From Massilia sp. H-1 (lineage in GTDB: Bacteria > Pseudomonadota > Gammaproteobacteria > Burkholderiales > Burkholderiaceae_D), in the NCBI GenBank assembly GCA_024703915.1, contig CP087969.1:930001-994000 (forward strand): a stretch of DNA of 64,000 nt. The letters are read 5' to 3'. Under the pieces are notes generated by a model that was not told where the DNA came from, did no database searches, and was given only the letters and a program-made list of their open reading frames with translations. Made by a program: the position numbers and the translations under genes. Of this stretch, positions 39,617-50,879 are shown in pieces. The first letter of the stretch is position 1. The number at the start of each line of letters is the position of its first letter.

Positions 39617-41417
39617 ATGGACCGCCGCCGCTTCCTACGCAGTTCCCTGTATTTCACCGTCATCTCGGCCAGCGCCTCGCTCGCGGCCTGCGGCGGCTCC
39701 GACGGCGCGCCCGAGGCGCCTGATCCGATTCCTTCTGCCTTCCCGCTCGGCCTGGCCAGCGGCGACCCGAAGGACAGCAGCGTCGTGTTCTGGACCCGCT
39801 GCCTGAGCAACAAGGGGGTGGAGAATGTGCCGCTGCGCCTGGAAGTGTCGACCACCAGCAGTTTCGAGACGCTGGCCGCCACGGTCTCCCTGACCGCCAC
39901 GCGCCAGTACGATTACACGGTGCGCGCCAAAGTGACGGGCCTGACGCCTACCACCAAGTATTTCTACCGCTTCGTCGTTCTACCAGGACAAGACGCCGGT
40001 CGGTGAAACCAAGACCGCGCTTGGCCCCCTCTTCCACCCCGGCCCAGATGCGCTTCGCGTGGCTGACCTGCCAGGACTGGAGCGTGAACCACTGGGCGGC
40101 GATGGACATGATCGTGGCCGAAGACCTGGACTTCCTGGTCCACCTGGGCGACTACATCTACGAGAGCGTGGGCGCCACCTTCCAGAGCGGCCTGGCCGAG
40201 CTAAGCCCACACCCGCATCACGCTGCCCAACGGGACCGTGCGCGGCGGCGCCGAGACGGGCGTGTACGCGACCAGCCTGGAAGACTACCGCACGCTGTAC
40301 CGCACCTACCGCGGCGACGCGCCTGCGCGAGCTGCACCGCAAGTTCCCGATGATCGCGATCTGGGACGACCATGAATTTTCCGACGACTGCTGGCAGGAC
40401 CACCAGACCTACGACAACGCCAACAAGCAGGAAACGAGCCGCCGCCGCAGCGCGACCCAGGCCTGGGCCGAGTACATGCCGATCGACTTCGGCGACGTCT
40501 CGTTCGACCTGGCCAAGCTTCTACCTACGACAATATCCGCATCTACCACGATTTCCGCTTCGGCACCCTGATGCACCTGGTGATGACGGACCAGCGCCTG
40601 TACCACGACGACCACCTGGTGGGCGAAGCCGAACTGGCGCGTCTGCTGGGCCACGATGCGATCTCGGGCGACGACAAGATCGGCGCGCGCTATTTCGTGC
40701 CGCTGCCGATCCTGACCCAGTTCGAGGGCCTGGACAAGGTGGTGCTGGGCCGCACGCCGGGGATCCTGGGCACCACCCAGACCCAGTGGTGGAAAGACAC
40801 GCTCAAGGCGTCGCTGGCAGGCCTGGAAGGTGTGGGGCAACGAGGTGACCCTGAACCGCATGTGGATCGACCTGCGCGCCTCGGCGCCGGCGGCGCCGTA
40901 CAACCACCAGTACGTGGTCAACGCCGATGCCTGGGACGGCTATCCGGCCCACCGCGCCGAGCTGATGGGCTTCCTGAAGGCGAACAGCATCAAGAACGTG
41001 GTGGCGATCACGGGCGACCTGCATGCCTTCCAGTGCGGGACCATCCGCGACAATCCGGATCCGGCGATCGGCACGCCGGTGGCGGTCGACTTTGTCGCGG
41101 CCTAAGCATTTCGAGCGACTCGTTCTACCAGTATCTGAAGGCGGGCGCGGGCACCACGCCGCTGGCGCCGCTGGTGGCCACGCTTAGCCACCTTCGACGC
41201 GGTCATGCGCGGGCACAATCCGGACTTCGCCTACGCCGACCATGATGCCCAGGGATATGCGGTGGCCACGGTGACGGCCGCCTCGTTCAGCGTGATGTTC
41301 AACAAGGTCAAGCCCTTGAATCCGGATGGCAGCAAGCTTACCACCCCGCTGATGAAGCGCACCAAAATCACGCTGGCGCTGGGCTCGACCTCGCCGGTGG
41401 TCGAAGACAACGTCTGA
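39617..41417 (+). CDS. PhoD-family alkaline phosphatase/phosphodiesterase
   Basis: This has a twin-arginine signal (MDRRRFLRSSLYFTVISASA), a lipobox-like AACGGS, and the PhoD N-terminal domain (FPLGLASGDPKDSSVVFWTR). The metallophosphatase core shows MRFAWLTCQDW, LDFLVHLGDYIYE, MIAIWDDHEFSDDCW, VVAITGDLHAFQCG and VDFVAAGISSDSFYQY. Ca/Fe ligands seen in PhoD (Asp, Tyr, Asn/Asp, His) are consistent with these blocks. Lesions at 40200, 41100 and 41181 resolve to GCCGGC; single-base breaks are near 39978, 40010, 40320, 40520 and 40827. About 595 residues. It would release phosphate from phosphodiesters outside the inner membrane. Confidence 0.88.
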
Positions 41418-41430
41418 GCGCGCGGGGAGC

Positions 41431-42152
41431 TTATTTGTATTTCACGACGATGGCACTGACCGTGCCGTCGCGGACCATCTGGCCGACCGCCCGGTCCACC
41501 TCGGCCAGGGTGACCCGTCCCTGGGGCGACACCGCGCACTGGCCCATGTAGGTCTTGACCACCAGCGGCGGGTGCAGCGACAGCTTGGGGTCGCCCATCT
41601 TGATGCGCCAGTCGAGGAAGCTTTTCCCGGTCAGCGCGTACTGAATGCGGCCTGCGGCCAGCTTGCGCAGGTTCGCTTCCGTGGTCGGGCCGTCGGCCCT
41701 GCACGAATCCATCTCCCAGCAGTTCCACCATTTCAGGGTGCGCGTAGCCGAGCACCGTGCCGACCGGCTTGCTTACCCAGGTCAACGATCGCGCGCAGGC
41801 GCGCGGCGCGGCTGTCGGCGATCAGCACTTCGGCGATCGGGATGAAGGCCTGGGTCCAGTAAAAACTGCCGTCCAGCCATTCGGGCACATAGCTGCACAG
41901 GACGTCAGCGCTGCCGTCGGCCAGCGCCTTGACGATGCGCTTGCGCGGCAGTGACATGAACTTGGGAGTGCGTTCGAGGTGGCGCGCCAGCGCCAGGCCG
42001 ATGTCGTGGTGGATGCCGTCGACCAGGCGGTAGCGGTCGAAGCGGGCCATCGGCATTTCGGTCGCGGTGTCGACCAGGATCACCAGGTCGGCCGCGCGCG
42101 GCGGCTACCACAGGCAGGTCACGCAGAGCAGGAATAAAAATGGGCGTCGCAT
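41431..42152 (-). CDS. Periplasmic solute-binding protein, family 3-like
   Basis: A signal-like start (MRRPFLFLLCVTCLW) is followed, across a frame break near 42105, by ADLVILVDTATEMPMARFD, GIHHDIGLALARHLERTPKF, RIVKALADGSADVLCSYVPE and WLDGSFYWTQAFIPIAEVLI. The C-terminal lobe has VGTVLGYAHPEMVELLGDGF and ALTGKSFLDWRIKMGDPKL. This is the layout of extracellular solute-binding family 3 proteins used without an adjacent permease, common in these bacteria. Breaks occur near 41770 and 41705. The ligand is unknown. Confidence 0.72.
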
Positions 42153-42181
42153 GACGCCCATAGTACAACGAGTGCCGGTAT

Positions 42182-44439
42182 TTACGCCTTCGCCGCCGCC
42201 GACGGCTGTGTGAGGCGGCCGATGACTTCATGCGCCAGGCTGGCCGAGGTGGCGCGCTGGGCGTCATGCCACCGCGCTTTCGGCGTGCTCGATCCGGATC
42301 GCTTCGCGCGTGGCCATCAGGGTGCGGGTGTCGGCCTCGATCCGCTGCGCTTCGAGTGCCACCAGCTGCTCCTTGGCGCTGGCCATGTCGCGCGTGGCCA
42401 GCGCCGCCTTGCGCTGCAGCTCGGCCTGGGCCTGGGCCCGTTCCAGCAGCTGGCGCTGGGCGTCGCGCTTGTCCTGCGCGGCCTGGGCGGCGATGTCCTG
42501 CACGGCGTGCAGCTGGCGCGCCATCTCGGCCTGTTTCTGTTCGGCGTCGGCGCGCACGCGGGCGGCGTGGGCGGCTGCCTGTTCGGAGGCGAGGCGCGCT
42601 TCGGCCGCCTCGTTGGCGCGCCGTTCGTGGGCAGCCTTGTGGCGCTGGGCGGCCAGCGTCTGTTCGAGCAGCGCCAGCGAAGCGCGTTCGGCTTCGGCGG
42701 CCTCGCGTTCGGCGGCCAGGGTTTGTTCGATCAGGTCGAGCTTGCGCTTTTCGTTGTGCGCGCTCGGCCTGCAGGCGTCCCAGCTCGGCGGCGGCGCGCA
42801 GCTGGCCGATGCGCGCTTCGGCGGTGGCCGTTTTTTCGGCCGCTTCCATTTCCACCTGTTCCACCAGGGCGCGCGCGGCGTCGCTCTCGGCGCGCTGCGC
42901 TTCTTCGGCGCGGCGCTCGGCGTCGGCCTGGCGCCGCAGCAGCGCGGCCTGGGCCTGGTCGGCGTCGGCGCGCGCGGCGGCGGCGGCGGCCAGTTCGTGC
43001 TCGGCCTGGCGCTTCTCTTCCAGGCGCACCAGCGCGGCCTGTTCGGCCCGCGCGTGCGCCAGTTCGGCTTCATTCGCCAGGGCCGCCTGGCCCGCTTTTG
43101 GGCGGCCAGTTCAGGCGCTGCGGCGCGCCAGTTCGGTCTGTTCGGCGGCGCTGGACAGCAGGGCTTGCGCGGCATCGTTTTCGGCGCCGGCAGGGCAGCG
43201 GCGGCGGCGGCCGCCAGCCGGGTGCGTTCCTCGGCCATGGCGCGCGCGCAGCTGCTCCTGCACCTCGAGCGCGGCGGCGGCGGCGGCCGCTTCATCGGCC
43301 AGCTTGCGTTCCTTGGCTGCCTGGGCGGCGAGCGCTTCGGCGTCGACCCGGGCCTGGACCACCGTGCTTAGGCGTCTTCTTCGGCCAGGGCGCGCGCCAG
43401 CGCCACTTCGCGCAGCTTGCGGTCCATCTCGATGCGCGCTTCGGTGGCGGCCAGGATGCGCGCTTCGGCTTCGCGCCGCGCTTCGGCCGAGGCGGCGGCC
43501 ATCTGTTCGACGCGCTCGCGCGACGGCGGCTTCACGCAATTCTTTTCGGACTGCAGGCGCAGGTGGATCGACTTGGCGGCCACCCGCTCCGATTCGGCCT
43601 GGGCCAGGGCGATCGCTTCGCGTTCCTGCTCGATGTGGGCCAGGGCGCGCGCTTCTTCCAGCGCGCGCTTCGGCCACGGCGCGGGCGAACGCGGCGGCCA
43701 GCGCGACCTGGTCGGCCTTTTCCCGCTGGACCGTCAGTTCCAGCGCTTCCGATTCGGCTTCGGCCAGCAGTTCGGCGGTCTGGCGCGCGCCTTTGGCCTG
43801 GCGTTCGCGTTCGCGCGCCAGCGTGGCCAGGCGGGCGTCGGCGCTGGCGATGTGCAGCACTTCTTCCCTGGCCGCGTGGACCGCGGCCACCCGCCTCGAC
43901 CGCCTGCAGGCGGGCTTGTTCGGTTTGCAGCAGCAGTTCGCTGGCCGCTTGCTCGGCCTGTTCGGCCAGCGCCGCCTCGGCGGCGATCTGCTCATCGCGC
44001 GGGCGGCGCGCTTCTTCCTCGCTCCTGGCGCGCGCTTCGGCGGCCAGCTTGATCTGGGTGTCGGCTTCGACCCGGGCGCGCAATTCCTGGGTTTCCAGGC
44101 GCACCGCTTCGAGCCGCTCGAGGCTGGCCTGGGCGGCCGCGCGCAGCGTTTCCAGGCGGTCGCGGTTGGCTTCGATCGCCTCTTCCGACGCTTGCGCGTT
44201 CTGCAGGGCGGCGGCGGCGGCCTCGGCGTCCATGGCGGCCCGTTCCTCGGCCAGCAGGCGGGCGCGCGCTTCGGCGTGGGCCCGGCTCTCGGCCGCGCAC
44301 GAGGCCTTGGCCTCGGCTTCCACGCGGCGATCGCTTCGTGGATGGCGCGCATTTCGGACTTGGCGCGGCCGGGAACCGGGGCCTCGATGGCACTGGTGGC
44401 GGGCGTGGCGTCGTCGTTGCTGGCGGCTGAGGATTGCAT
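42182..44439 (-). CDS. Long Ala/Glu/Arg-rich coiled-coil protein
   Basis: This protein of about 750 residues is almost wholly made of heptad-like A/E/R/Q-rich sequence, for example EARARLLAEERAAMDAEAAA, ADTQIKLAAEARARSEEEA and AEQKQAEMARQLHAVQDIAA. The N-terminus (MQSSAASNDDATPATSAIEA) has no signal peptide and no transmembrane helix, so it is probably cytoplasmic. It ends AHEVIGRLTQPSAAAKA. At least seven frame breaks interrupt it; the one at 43366-43373 resolves to GCCGGC (DAGTVVQAR). The printed sequence also gives long spurious open frames on the opposite strand. It recalls TolA-like or filament-forming coiled coils, but I recognise no family. Confidence 0.68.
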
Positions 44440-44553
44440 GCTCGTTCTCGCTATAGAGGCCGCCCGCTAGAGTGGGACGTGACGAGATTATCCGGCAGCG
44501 GGGCGCCGGTCAGCCGGACGAGCAGACGGGGAAAACGCGCTCAATTCGCCCGT

Positions 44554-45536
44554 TTAGACGGGCCACAGGGGCGGCTCGTCCATCAGGGCCACCTGCTCGC
44601 GCAGTTCGAGGATGCGGTCTTGCCAGTAGCGCTGGGTATTAAACCAGGGGAAAGCGGCCGGGAAGGCCGGGTCGTCCCAGCGCCGCGCCAGCCAGGCCGC
44701 GTAGTGGATCAGGCGCAGCGTGCGCAGCGCTTCGACCAGGTACAGCGAGCGCGCGTCGAAGTCGCAAAAGTCTTCGTAACCGGCCAGCACGTCCGACAGC
44801 TGGCGCACCATGTCGGCCCGCTCGCCCGAGAGCAGCATCCACAAGTCTTGCACTGCCGGGCCCATGCGGCTGTCGTCGAAATCGACGAAATGGGGGCCGT
44901 CCGGGGTCCACAGCACGTTGCCGCCATGGCAATCTCCGTGCAGGCGCAGCAGGGGCACCTGCCCGGCCCGGTCGTAGCAGCGGCGCACCCCGTCCAGGGC
45001 CTGGTCGATCACGCTGCGCCAGGGCACCAGCAGTTCGGGCGGCAGGAAATCGTTGGCAATCAGATAATCGCGGGCATCGGTGCCGAAGCTGTCGATGTCG
45101 AGCGCGGGGCGCTCGGTATAGGGCGCCAGGGCGCCGACCGCGTGGATGCGGCCGATGAAGCGCCCCATCCATTCGAGGGTGGCGGCGTCGTCCAGTTCCG
45201 GGGCCCGTCCGCCGCGGCGGGGGAAGACGGCAAAGCGAAAGCCCTGGAAGCTGTGCAGGGTGGCGCCGCCGATGGTCATGGCTTACACACCACCGGGATT
45301 TCGCGCTCGGCCAGCTGGCCCACGAACGCGTGTTCCTCGAGGATGGCCGCTTCGCTCCAGCGTTCGGGGCGGTAAAACTTGACCACCACCGGCGCGCCCT
45401 CTTCCATGCCGACCTGGTAGACCCGGTTTTCATAGCTGTTCAGGGCCAGCAGGCGGCCGTCGGAGAACTGGGCGACGCTGTCGAGCGCATCGAGCACGCA
45501 TTCGGGGGTGAGGCTGGCGAAGGGGTGGGTATCCAT
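44554..45536 (-). CDS. srkA: Stress response kinase A (YihE/RdoA-type)
   Basis: This is a protein-kinase-like phosphotransferase of the SrkA family, which phosphorylates Ser/Thr in proteins during envelope or oxidative stress. N-terminal blocks are ECVLDALDSVAQFSDGRLLA, NSYENRVYQVGMEEGAPVVV and KFYRPERWSEAAILEEH. The catalytic region holds LLRLHGDCHGGNVLW (catalytic Asp and Asn) and PHFVDFDDSRMGPAVQDLWM (metal-binding Asp). A frame break near 45285 splits N- and C-terminal parts. About 325 residues. It is transcribed alone, divergent from the SEC-C protein. Confidence 0.88.
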
Positions 45537-45631
45537 GCGGCCATTGTACGGTGCAGGCCGTGGAATAAACAGGACGATCGGCCTGCGACGCGTTAAACTA
45601 GCGCCTTCAACGATCATTCATAAGCGCCGCC

Positions 45632-46330
45632 ATGCAACTCGACCAGCCCCTGTCAGAAAAAGAATTCAACGAACTCGACCAGTTTTTGCTCTCGGAGCGC
45701 AGCTCCGACGACGCCATGACGATGGACACCCTGCATGGCTACCTGACCGCCATCGCCATCGGCCCGGAAACGATCATGCTTAACCGAATGGCTGCTCAAG
45801 GTGTGGGGCGAGGACGAAAAAGCGATTCCGAAGTGGAAAAACGCCAAGGAAGAGGAAAAAATCGTCAACCTGATCATGCGCTTCATGAATGAAGTGCTGG
45901 TCACCTTCGAAGTGGCGCCCAAGGAGTTCGAGCCCCTGTTCTGCGAGGCTGAGCACGAGGGCGAGAACCTGATCGACGCCGAAGCCTGGTGCTGGGGCTT
46001 CTGGGAAGGCATGGAACTGCGTCCCGGCTCGTGGGATCCGATCTGGACCTCGGACCTGGCGCCGCTGATGCGCCCGATCTACCTGCTGGGCGCCGACGAA
46101 ATCGAGGAAGCCGAGCTGGCCGAAGTCGACACCCCGGTCAAGGGCCACAAGCTGGCGCTCGAGATCGAGGCCAACCTGCCTAGGCCATCCACCGCTTCTG
46201 GGTCCCGCTGCGCAAGGCGGCCGTGCAAACGGTCAAGCGCGACGAGCCGAAGATCGGCCGCAATGACGACTGCCCTTGCGGCAGCGGCAAAAAATACAAG
46301 AAGTGCTGCGGCGCCGACAGCGCAGAGTAA
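45632..46330 (+). CDS. UPF0149 (YecA-like) protein with C-terminal SEC-C zinc motif
   Basis: The N-terminal UPF0149 domain reads [57 protein letters not shown]. The end [18 protein letters not shown] is a classical SEC-C zinc-binding motif ([13 protein letters not shown]), also found at the C-terminus of SecA. Lesions: near 45779 (GCCGGC read as GCTTAAC, restoring [12 protein letters not shown]) and 46178-46185 (restoring LPAAIHRFW). About 230 residues. YecA-type proteins bind ribosomes or SecA partners; the precise role here is unknown. Confidence 0.83.
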
Positions 46331-46345
46331 ATCCAGCAGGCGGCG

Positions 46346-47528
46346 CTACGCAGCCATCGGTTCGGCCAGGCGCGCCTGCACCAGGGCCGCCAGCAGGTCG
46401 GACTGGCTGATGATGCTTAAGCAAAGCGGCCGTCCGCGTCCAGCACCGGCAAGTGGTGCAGGCCGCTGTTGGCCATCAGCGGCACCAGTTCCACGATCGG
46501 CGTGTCGACCCGCGCCGAGACCACCTCCCCCGTCATGATCTGACCCACCACTTCCGGCTTGTCGGTGTGGGTCAGGCCGCTGCGCCGGATCAACGCCCGC
46601 AGGCGCTCGCCCAGGGTGCGCAATTCATCGAGATCGCTGTGGCGCAGGAAGTCGCTTTGCGCCACCATGCCGATCACGCGCTGTACCCCCGGTTCAGGAC
46701 CGGCATCGCATGCAGGCGGTGGCGGCGCAGGCTGCGCCAGGCCTCGCCCAGATCGGTCCCGTATTCCACCGTCACGCTGTCGCGCGACATCACCTGGCCG
46801 CAGGTGATGATGCCAGAAGCGGCGCTCGTACGCCTGGGCCTCGGTGGCCAGGATGATGTCTTCCAGGTCGTCGCGGCTGACGTCGAGCACCTGGCCGTAG
46901 CGGCGCAGGACGGCGTCCAGGTCTTCGCGCTGAAAGCCCAGGCGCGCCTGGGCGCCACGTCGGCCGTCAGGTGGGGATTGTGCAGGGGCGAGCGCTGGGC
47001 GTGCGGATAGCGGCGGCCCGACAGCTTGTTGTAGAGCAGCGCGGCGGCAACCATCAGCAGCGAATTGAGCGCCACCGGGCACAGGGCGAAACGGTAGCCG
47101 AGCGCGTGCACGGCGGGGCCGCCCAGCACGGCCGTCAGGGCCACCGCCCCGCCCGGCGGATGCAGGCAGCGCAGCGCGAACATGAGGGCGATGGCCAGGC
47201 CATGCCACCAGCGAGCGCGGCCAGCAGCGGGTCGGGCAGCAGGCGCGCGCACGCCACGCCCACCAGGGCCGACACGAGGTTGCCGCCGATCACGGCCCAG
47301 GGCTGGGCCAGCGGGCTGGCGGGCAGGCAAAACAGCAGCACGGCCGAGGCGCCCATGGGGGCGATCAGCCAGGCAGCCAAGCCGCGCCCGGCAAGTGCAA
47401 GCTGAGCCAGGCGGTCAGGGCCAGCGCGGCCAGCGCGCCCAGGCTCGCGCGCAGCTGTTCGCGCGGGGCTGGCGGTGTTCAGGCGCGGGCAGCAGCGCGC
47501 CCAGCCAGGAAGAGGAATTGTCCGACAT
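46346..47528 (-). CDS. HPP-family membrane protein with two CBS domains
   Basis: The N-terminal half carries the HPP transmembrane region: [39 protein letters not shown] and the namesake [16 protein letters not shown]. The C-terminal half has two CBS repeats ([20 protein letters not shown] and [20 protein letters not shown] then [20 protein letters not shown]). Lesions at 46415-46422 (FAGIIS restored) and breaks near 47470, 47205, 46950, 46815 and 46690 split the printed frame. HPP proteins include nitrite/anion transporters of plastids; the CBS pair suggests nucleotide control. About 390 residues. Confidence 0.82.
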
Positions 47529-47662
47529 CGGTAAAAGCTGCAAATAAAATGCAACATTTTGCCACAGGCGGAAAATTGCTGCTGAGGCCTAAGCCTGCAT
47601 CAAGCAGCCCGGGCAGCGCCGCCGCTAGCATGGACTATTCCCAGTTCGCCAAGGGGCATCCC

Positions 47663-48200
47663 ATGATCCGCCATTTGCTTGCCGCCGCGCTGGCCGTCGC
47701 CATCAAGCAGCGCCCAGGCCGCAACCAGCCTGTATTCCGACCTGTACGGTTCCCATTGCAAGACCATCGACGTCGACCGCGGCAGCGGCGCGCGCACGCG
47801 GCGCTGCGCCGGCGTGGCTTACCACGCCCTGCTGGTGCACGAGGCCGACGCCACCACCTCGGTCGACATCGTCAGCCCGCGCGGGCAAGTCTGGCCGCTC
47901 GACTACTGGGATGTGGTCACGCCAGGCCTGGCCCGGGTCGGGCGCAAGGCGGAATGGCGGGTGGAACGGCGCGGCGCGGCGCTGGTGCCGGTGGCGCTGC
48001 TGGTGCGGCTGGACACGGCCAATCCGCGCATCAGCGGGCCGCGCATGGCGTCCGGGGCCATTTTGACGGGGGCGCGGATCGCGCGCGACGGCGCCTGCGT
48101 GGTGTACCAGGGCAACGGCGCGCTGGCCACGGCCGACGCGGCCGCGCGCAGCGCCGTGGCCGGGCGCCGCCCCTGCCTGGGCGTGGCGCAGCAGCGCTAA
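47663..48200 (+). CDS. Small exported protein, unknown function
   Basis: A signal peptide (MIRHLLAAALAVAGSAQAAT after a correction near 47703) leads to a compact domain: LYSDLYGSHCKTIDVDRGS, RRCAGVAYHALLVHEADATT, VDIVSPRGQVWPLDYWDVV and ARDGACVVYQGNGALA. Several cysteines could form disulphides. I do not recognise the family; proteins of this plan in the group are usually annotated hypothetical. AAGGGG lies 7 bases before the ATG. It is divergent from the HPP-CBS gene and convergent with the next small gene. Confidence 0.62.
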
Positions 48201-48219
48201 GCGCGCCACGGCCAGGGTC

Positions 48220-48395
48220 TTATTGGCCGCGCGGGCCCTTGTCGGCGCCCTTGTGGTCTTTCTGGCCGTCATTCTTGTGGCGGCTTAAGCCACTTCCGCG
48301 TTTTCGGCCCGCTGGCGGTTGTTATTGGCTTCCTGCTGGGCTTGCTGTTGATCGCGCTGCAATTGCTCACGCGGATCCTGGGTCGGCTTGGTCAT
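48220..48395 (-). CDS. Small hydrophilic Gln/Asn/Lys-rich protein
   Basis: This 57-residue protein (MTKPTQDPREQLQRDQQQAQ ... HKNDGQKDHKGADKGPRGQ) is highly charged and low in complexity, with no signal or helix. Correcting 48283-48290 to GCCGGC (AEVAGRHKND) gives the full length. A good CAGGAG ribosome site lies before the ATG, which supports an independent gene. In the printed sequence it lies in the same frame as, and directly downstream of, the patatin gene with no stop between. It may be a stress- or desiccation-type disordered protein. Confidence 0.55.
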
Positions 48396-48481
48396 GGCAT
48401 GCTCCTGTCGCTGATTGGGTAGAGCCCCACAGTACGCCGGTGCGCGCCCTCCTTCTGTACGGCACGCCACATTCGGCGGCG

Positions 48482-50550
48482 TCAGCCGCGCCAGCACCGC
48501 GTCGAAGGGCAGCGCGGCGCGGTGGGGGCGCAGCAGGAGCGCGTCGATGCCGTCGAAGGTCTGGTCGGCCAGGGCCCAGCCGAGCGGCGTTTCGTTGCGC
48601 GTGTGCATGCCGAACCACAGGAAGCGGTCCGGATCGGCTTAAGCAGGATCAGCGCCATGTCGCGCCGTTCGGCGGTGACGGCGAACGTGGCGCGCGCTGC
48701 GCGTGTTGAACAGGCCCAGCGGCGGCGCCAGCAGCTCGGACAGGAAGGTGATGTCGAGCTGGGCGCTGGCCGGATCCTGGCGGCCGGACGGCGCCAGCGC
48801 GCCCGGCGAATTGCTGATCACCATCACCACCGGCTCGAGCGCGTAGCCGCGCGCCTGCCACGCCGCCAGCGTCGGGCGCATCGCGAACAGCAGGTCGCGC
48901 ACCGTTTCCGCGCCCGAATTCTCGAAATAGCCGCCGTCGATCACCCTGCCCCAGGCATGCCGCCTGGCCGTCGTGCTGCACGGCGCCAGCTGGCCGGGCG
49001 CGCCGCAGCCGGACACGGTGCCTACCCCGGACTGATGTAGCTGAACCGGGCGCTGTTGTGGATCGCCGTGGACAAGCTCATCCGGCGCAAGTCGAGCACC
49101 GGGTCGAAGGCGTCATAGGCGTCGGGAAAGCGGCCGTCGATCACCAGGTCGCTGGCGATGAGGCGGTTGCCGCCATTGACCACGGTGGCGTTGAGCAGCA
49201 GCGAGGGCACGCCAAGCGCGCGGTCGCCCTGCCACAGCGTGTCGAAGCGACCGCCAAAACGGGCGCTGCCGGTGGCCGCCTGCCAGCCCGCGTTCAAGTT
49301 AGCCTCCATCGCCCGCGCGCGGTCGGCCGACGGCACGGGAAACGGCAGGAAGCGCTGCAGCATGTCCGGATACAGCAGGTAGCCGAGCGCGGGCGAGAGG
49401 TAGTCGCGCCGCAGCACTTCGCTGATGCACTGCTGGTAGCGCCGGGCCGGATTGCGGCGCGCGCAGGGCGCGGCGGCCAGGGCGCCGCTCTGGCCGTCGG
49501 CAACCAGGGCCGCGAACGCGCCGACCGCCAGGCTGCCGCCCGACACCCCGCTCAGCGCGAACAGGTGGCGCCCGAAGCGATGGCCGCTGTCGTCCTGCAG
49601 GCGGGCCAGCACAATGCCGCCCCAGTAGGCGGCGCGGATGCCGCCGCCTTCGGCAGCAACCAGAAACACGGGATAAGGCTGGCCGGGACGCAGCTCGCCG
49701 CGCGCCGCGCGCACCGCCAGCCAGGCGTCGAGGTGGGTGTCGATGGCGCGGTGGGTGACCGGTCCCTGGTCGTCCGCCACCAGCGCCACCGCGTGGTTGT
49801 CGTTCCACAGGCTGCACAGCACCAGCAGCAGCAGCGGCGCGGCCGCCATCGACGGCAGCCTGGCCTGCCTGAAAAAATACGTGAGCACGAGGTCGCCGAA
49901 CAGGATCCAGCTGCCCAGCGCAAAGCCGAACAGCACCGGGGCGGTCACCACGGCCGTCACTTCCACCGGTCTTAACCACACGGCCAGCAGCAGTGCGAAC
50001 GAGGCGCCGATGGCGCACACCACGGTCAGCACGGTGCCTTGCTGGAGCGAGGCGAAGCGGATGCCCATCCCCCAGCCAGGCTCCCAGCCTAAGCAAAGCG
50101 GGCGGCGAACCACACGCGGCGGCGCAGCATGAAAACGCCGATGGCGAGGGTGGCGCCGACGCAGCCAGCGGCCAGCACCGGATAGCCGATGCGCGTGAAC
50201 TGCACGGCCAGCACGCTGCCCGGCAGGATGCCGAGCGCGCGGCAGCCACAGGCGCATGCCGTTGACGAAGGCGGTATCGCTGCGGTCGATGGCCGAGCTG
50301 GTGTCGAACACCCGGCCCAGGGTCAGGCGCGCTGTACCAGGCGGCCATCGACCACGCCGCCACCGAAAACAGGAACAGGGGAAAATTCCAGCCCGGCTGG
50401 CTGACCAGGCGCAGGCACTCCGCGCCTTGCGGCACGAAACCCAGGCTTAGCTACGCCGAGCAGCGTCAGCGTCACGCTGTAAAAGCAGCGCCACAGCACC
50501 GAGCCGACTTCCTTGAACCGGTCGCCGAGCTGGCGCATCAGCTTAAGCAT
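48482..50550 (-). CDS. Patatin-like phospholipase with N-terminal membrane region
   Basis: Several N-terminal hydrophobic segments (WRCFYSVTLTLLGVAGLGFV, QPGWNFPLFLFSVAAWSMAA, LTVVCAIGASFALLLAVW) are followed by a patatin-type lipase domain: PVFLVAAEGGGIRAAYWGG, the nucleophile elbow ALSGVSGGSLAVGAFAAL (G-x-S-x-G) and the catalytic Asp in WGRVIDGGYFENSGAE. Lesions at 50445, 50087 and 48637 restore GVAGLGF, RFAGWEPGW and ILPADPDRF through GCCGGC; other breaks lie near 50330, 50230, 49020 and 48695. The start could be ATG 50548-50550 or, after the lesion, 50536-50538. The 3' end is uncertain: the printed frame has no stop before the next small gene, and a TGA at 48482 fits only with one frame change. 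Confidence 0.7.
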
Positions 50551-50879
50551 GGCGAGCTCCCCCGTCGTTCGCACCGGACCGTGCATCAAGCAGGTTGCCG
50601 CCTGAGTCCGGCTACGGACTTGATCAATATCAAACAAGGCCGCAGGAGCCGCCGCGGAGGGCGTACCAGCACTGGCTACCGTTGCGGCACCGCATGTCAG
50701 ATTCCGGCGCAGGCGGTGGCGCACCGGGTCAGAGCGCCGGTGGCCTAAGCATCGGGCCGGTGATCAATGGAAGTGGCTTTTTCTGCCGGAGGGAACGCGG
50801 GCACGCATCACACGCCGGTGCCAGCGCATGCAGCGCGTGGCCCTGGCTGACCTGCAATACCCGCTGTCAGTGCGCGTAC
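50551..50879. other. Intergenic region between patatin and orn genes
   Basis: I see no convincing gene in these 329 bases. A GCCTAAGC word at 50743-50750 is probably another GCCGGC lesion. The stretch should contain the promoter of the patatin gene, but no clear -35/-10 pair stands out, and I find no terminator hairpin for orn. Confidence 0.45.

Noticed and set aside
42210-44470. Long plus-strand open frames opposite the coiled-coil gene
   Set aside because: They are low-complexity Arg/Ala/Gly shadows caused by the biased codons of the minus-strand gene, without starts or motifs.
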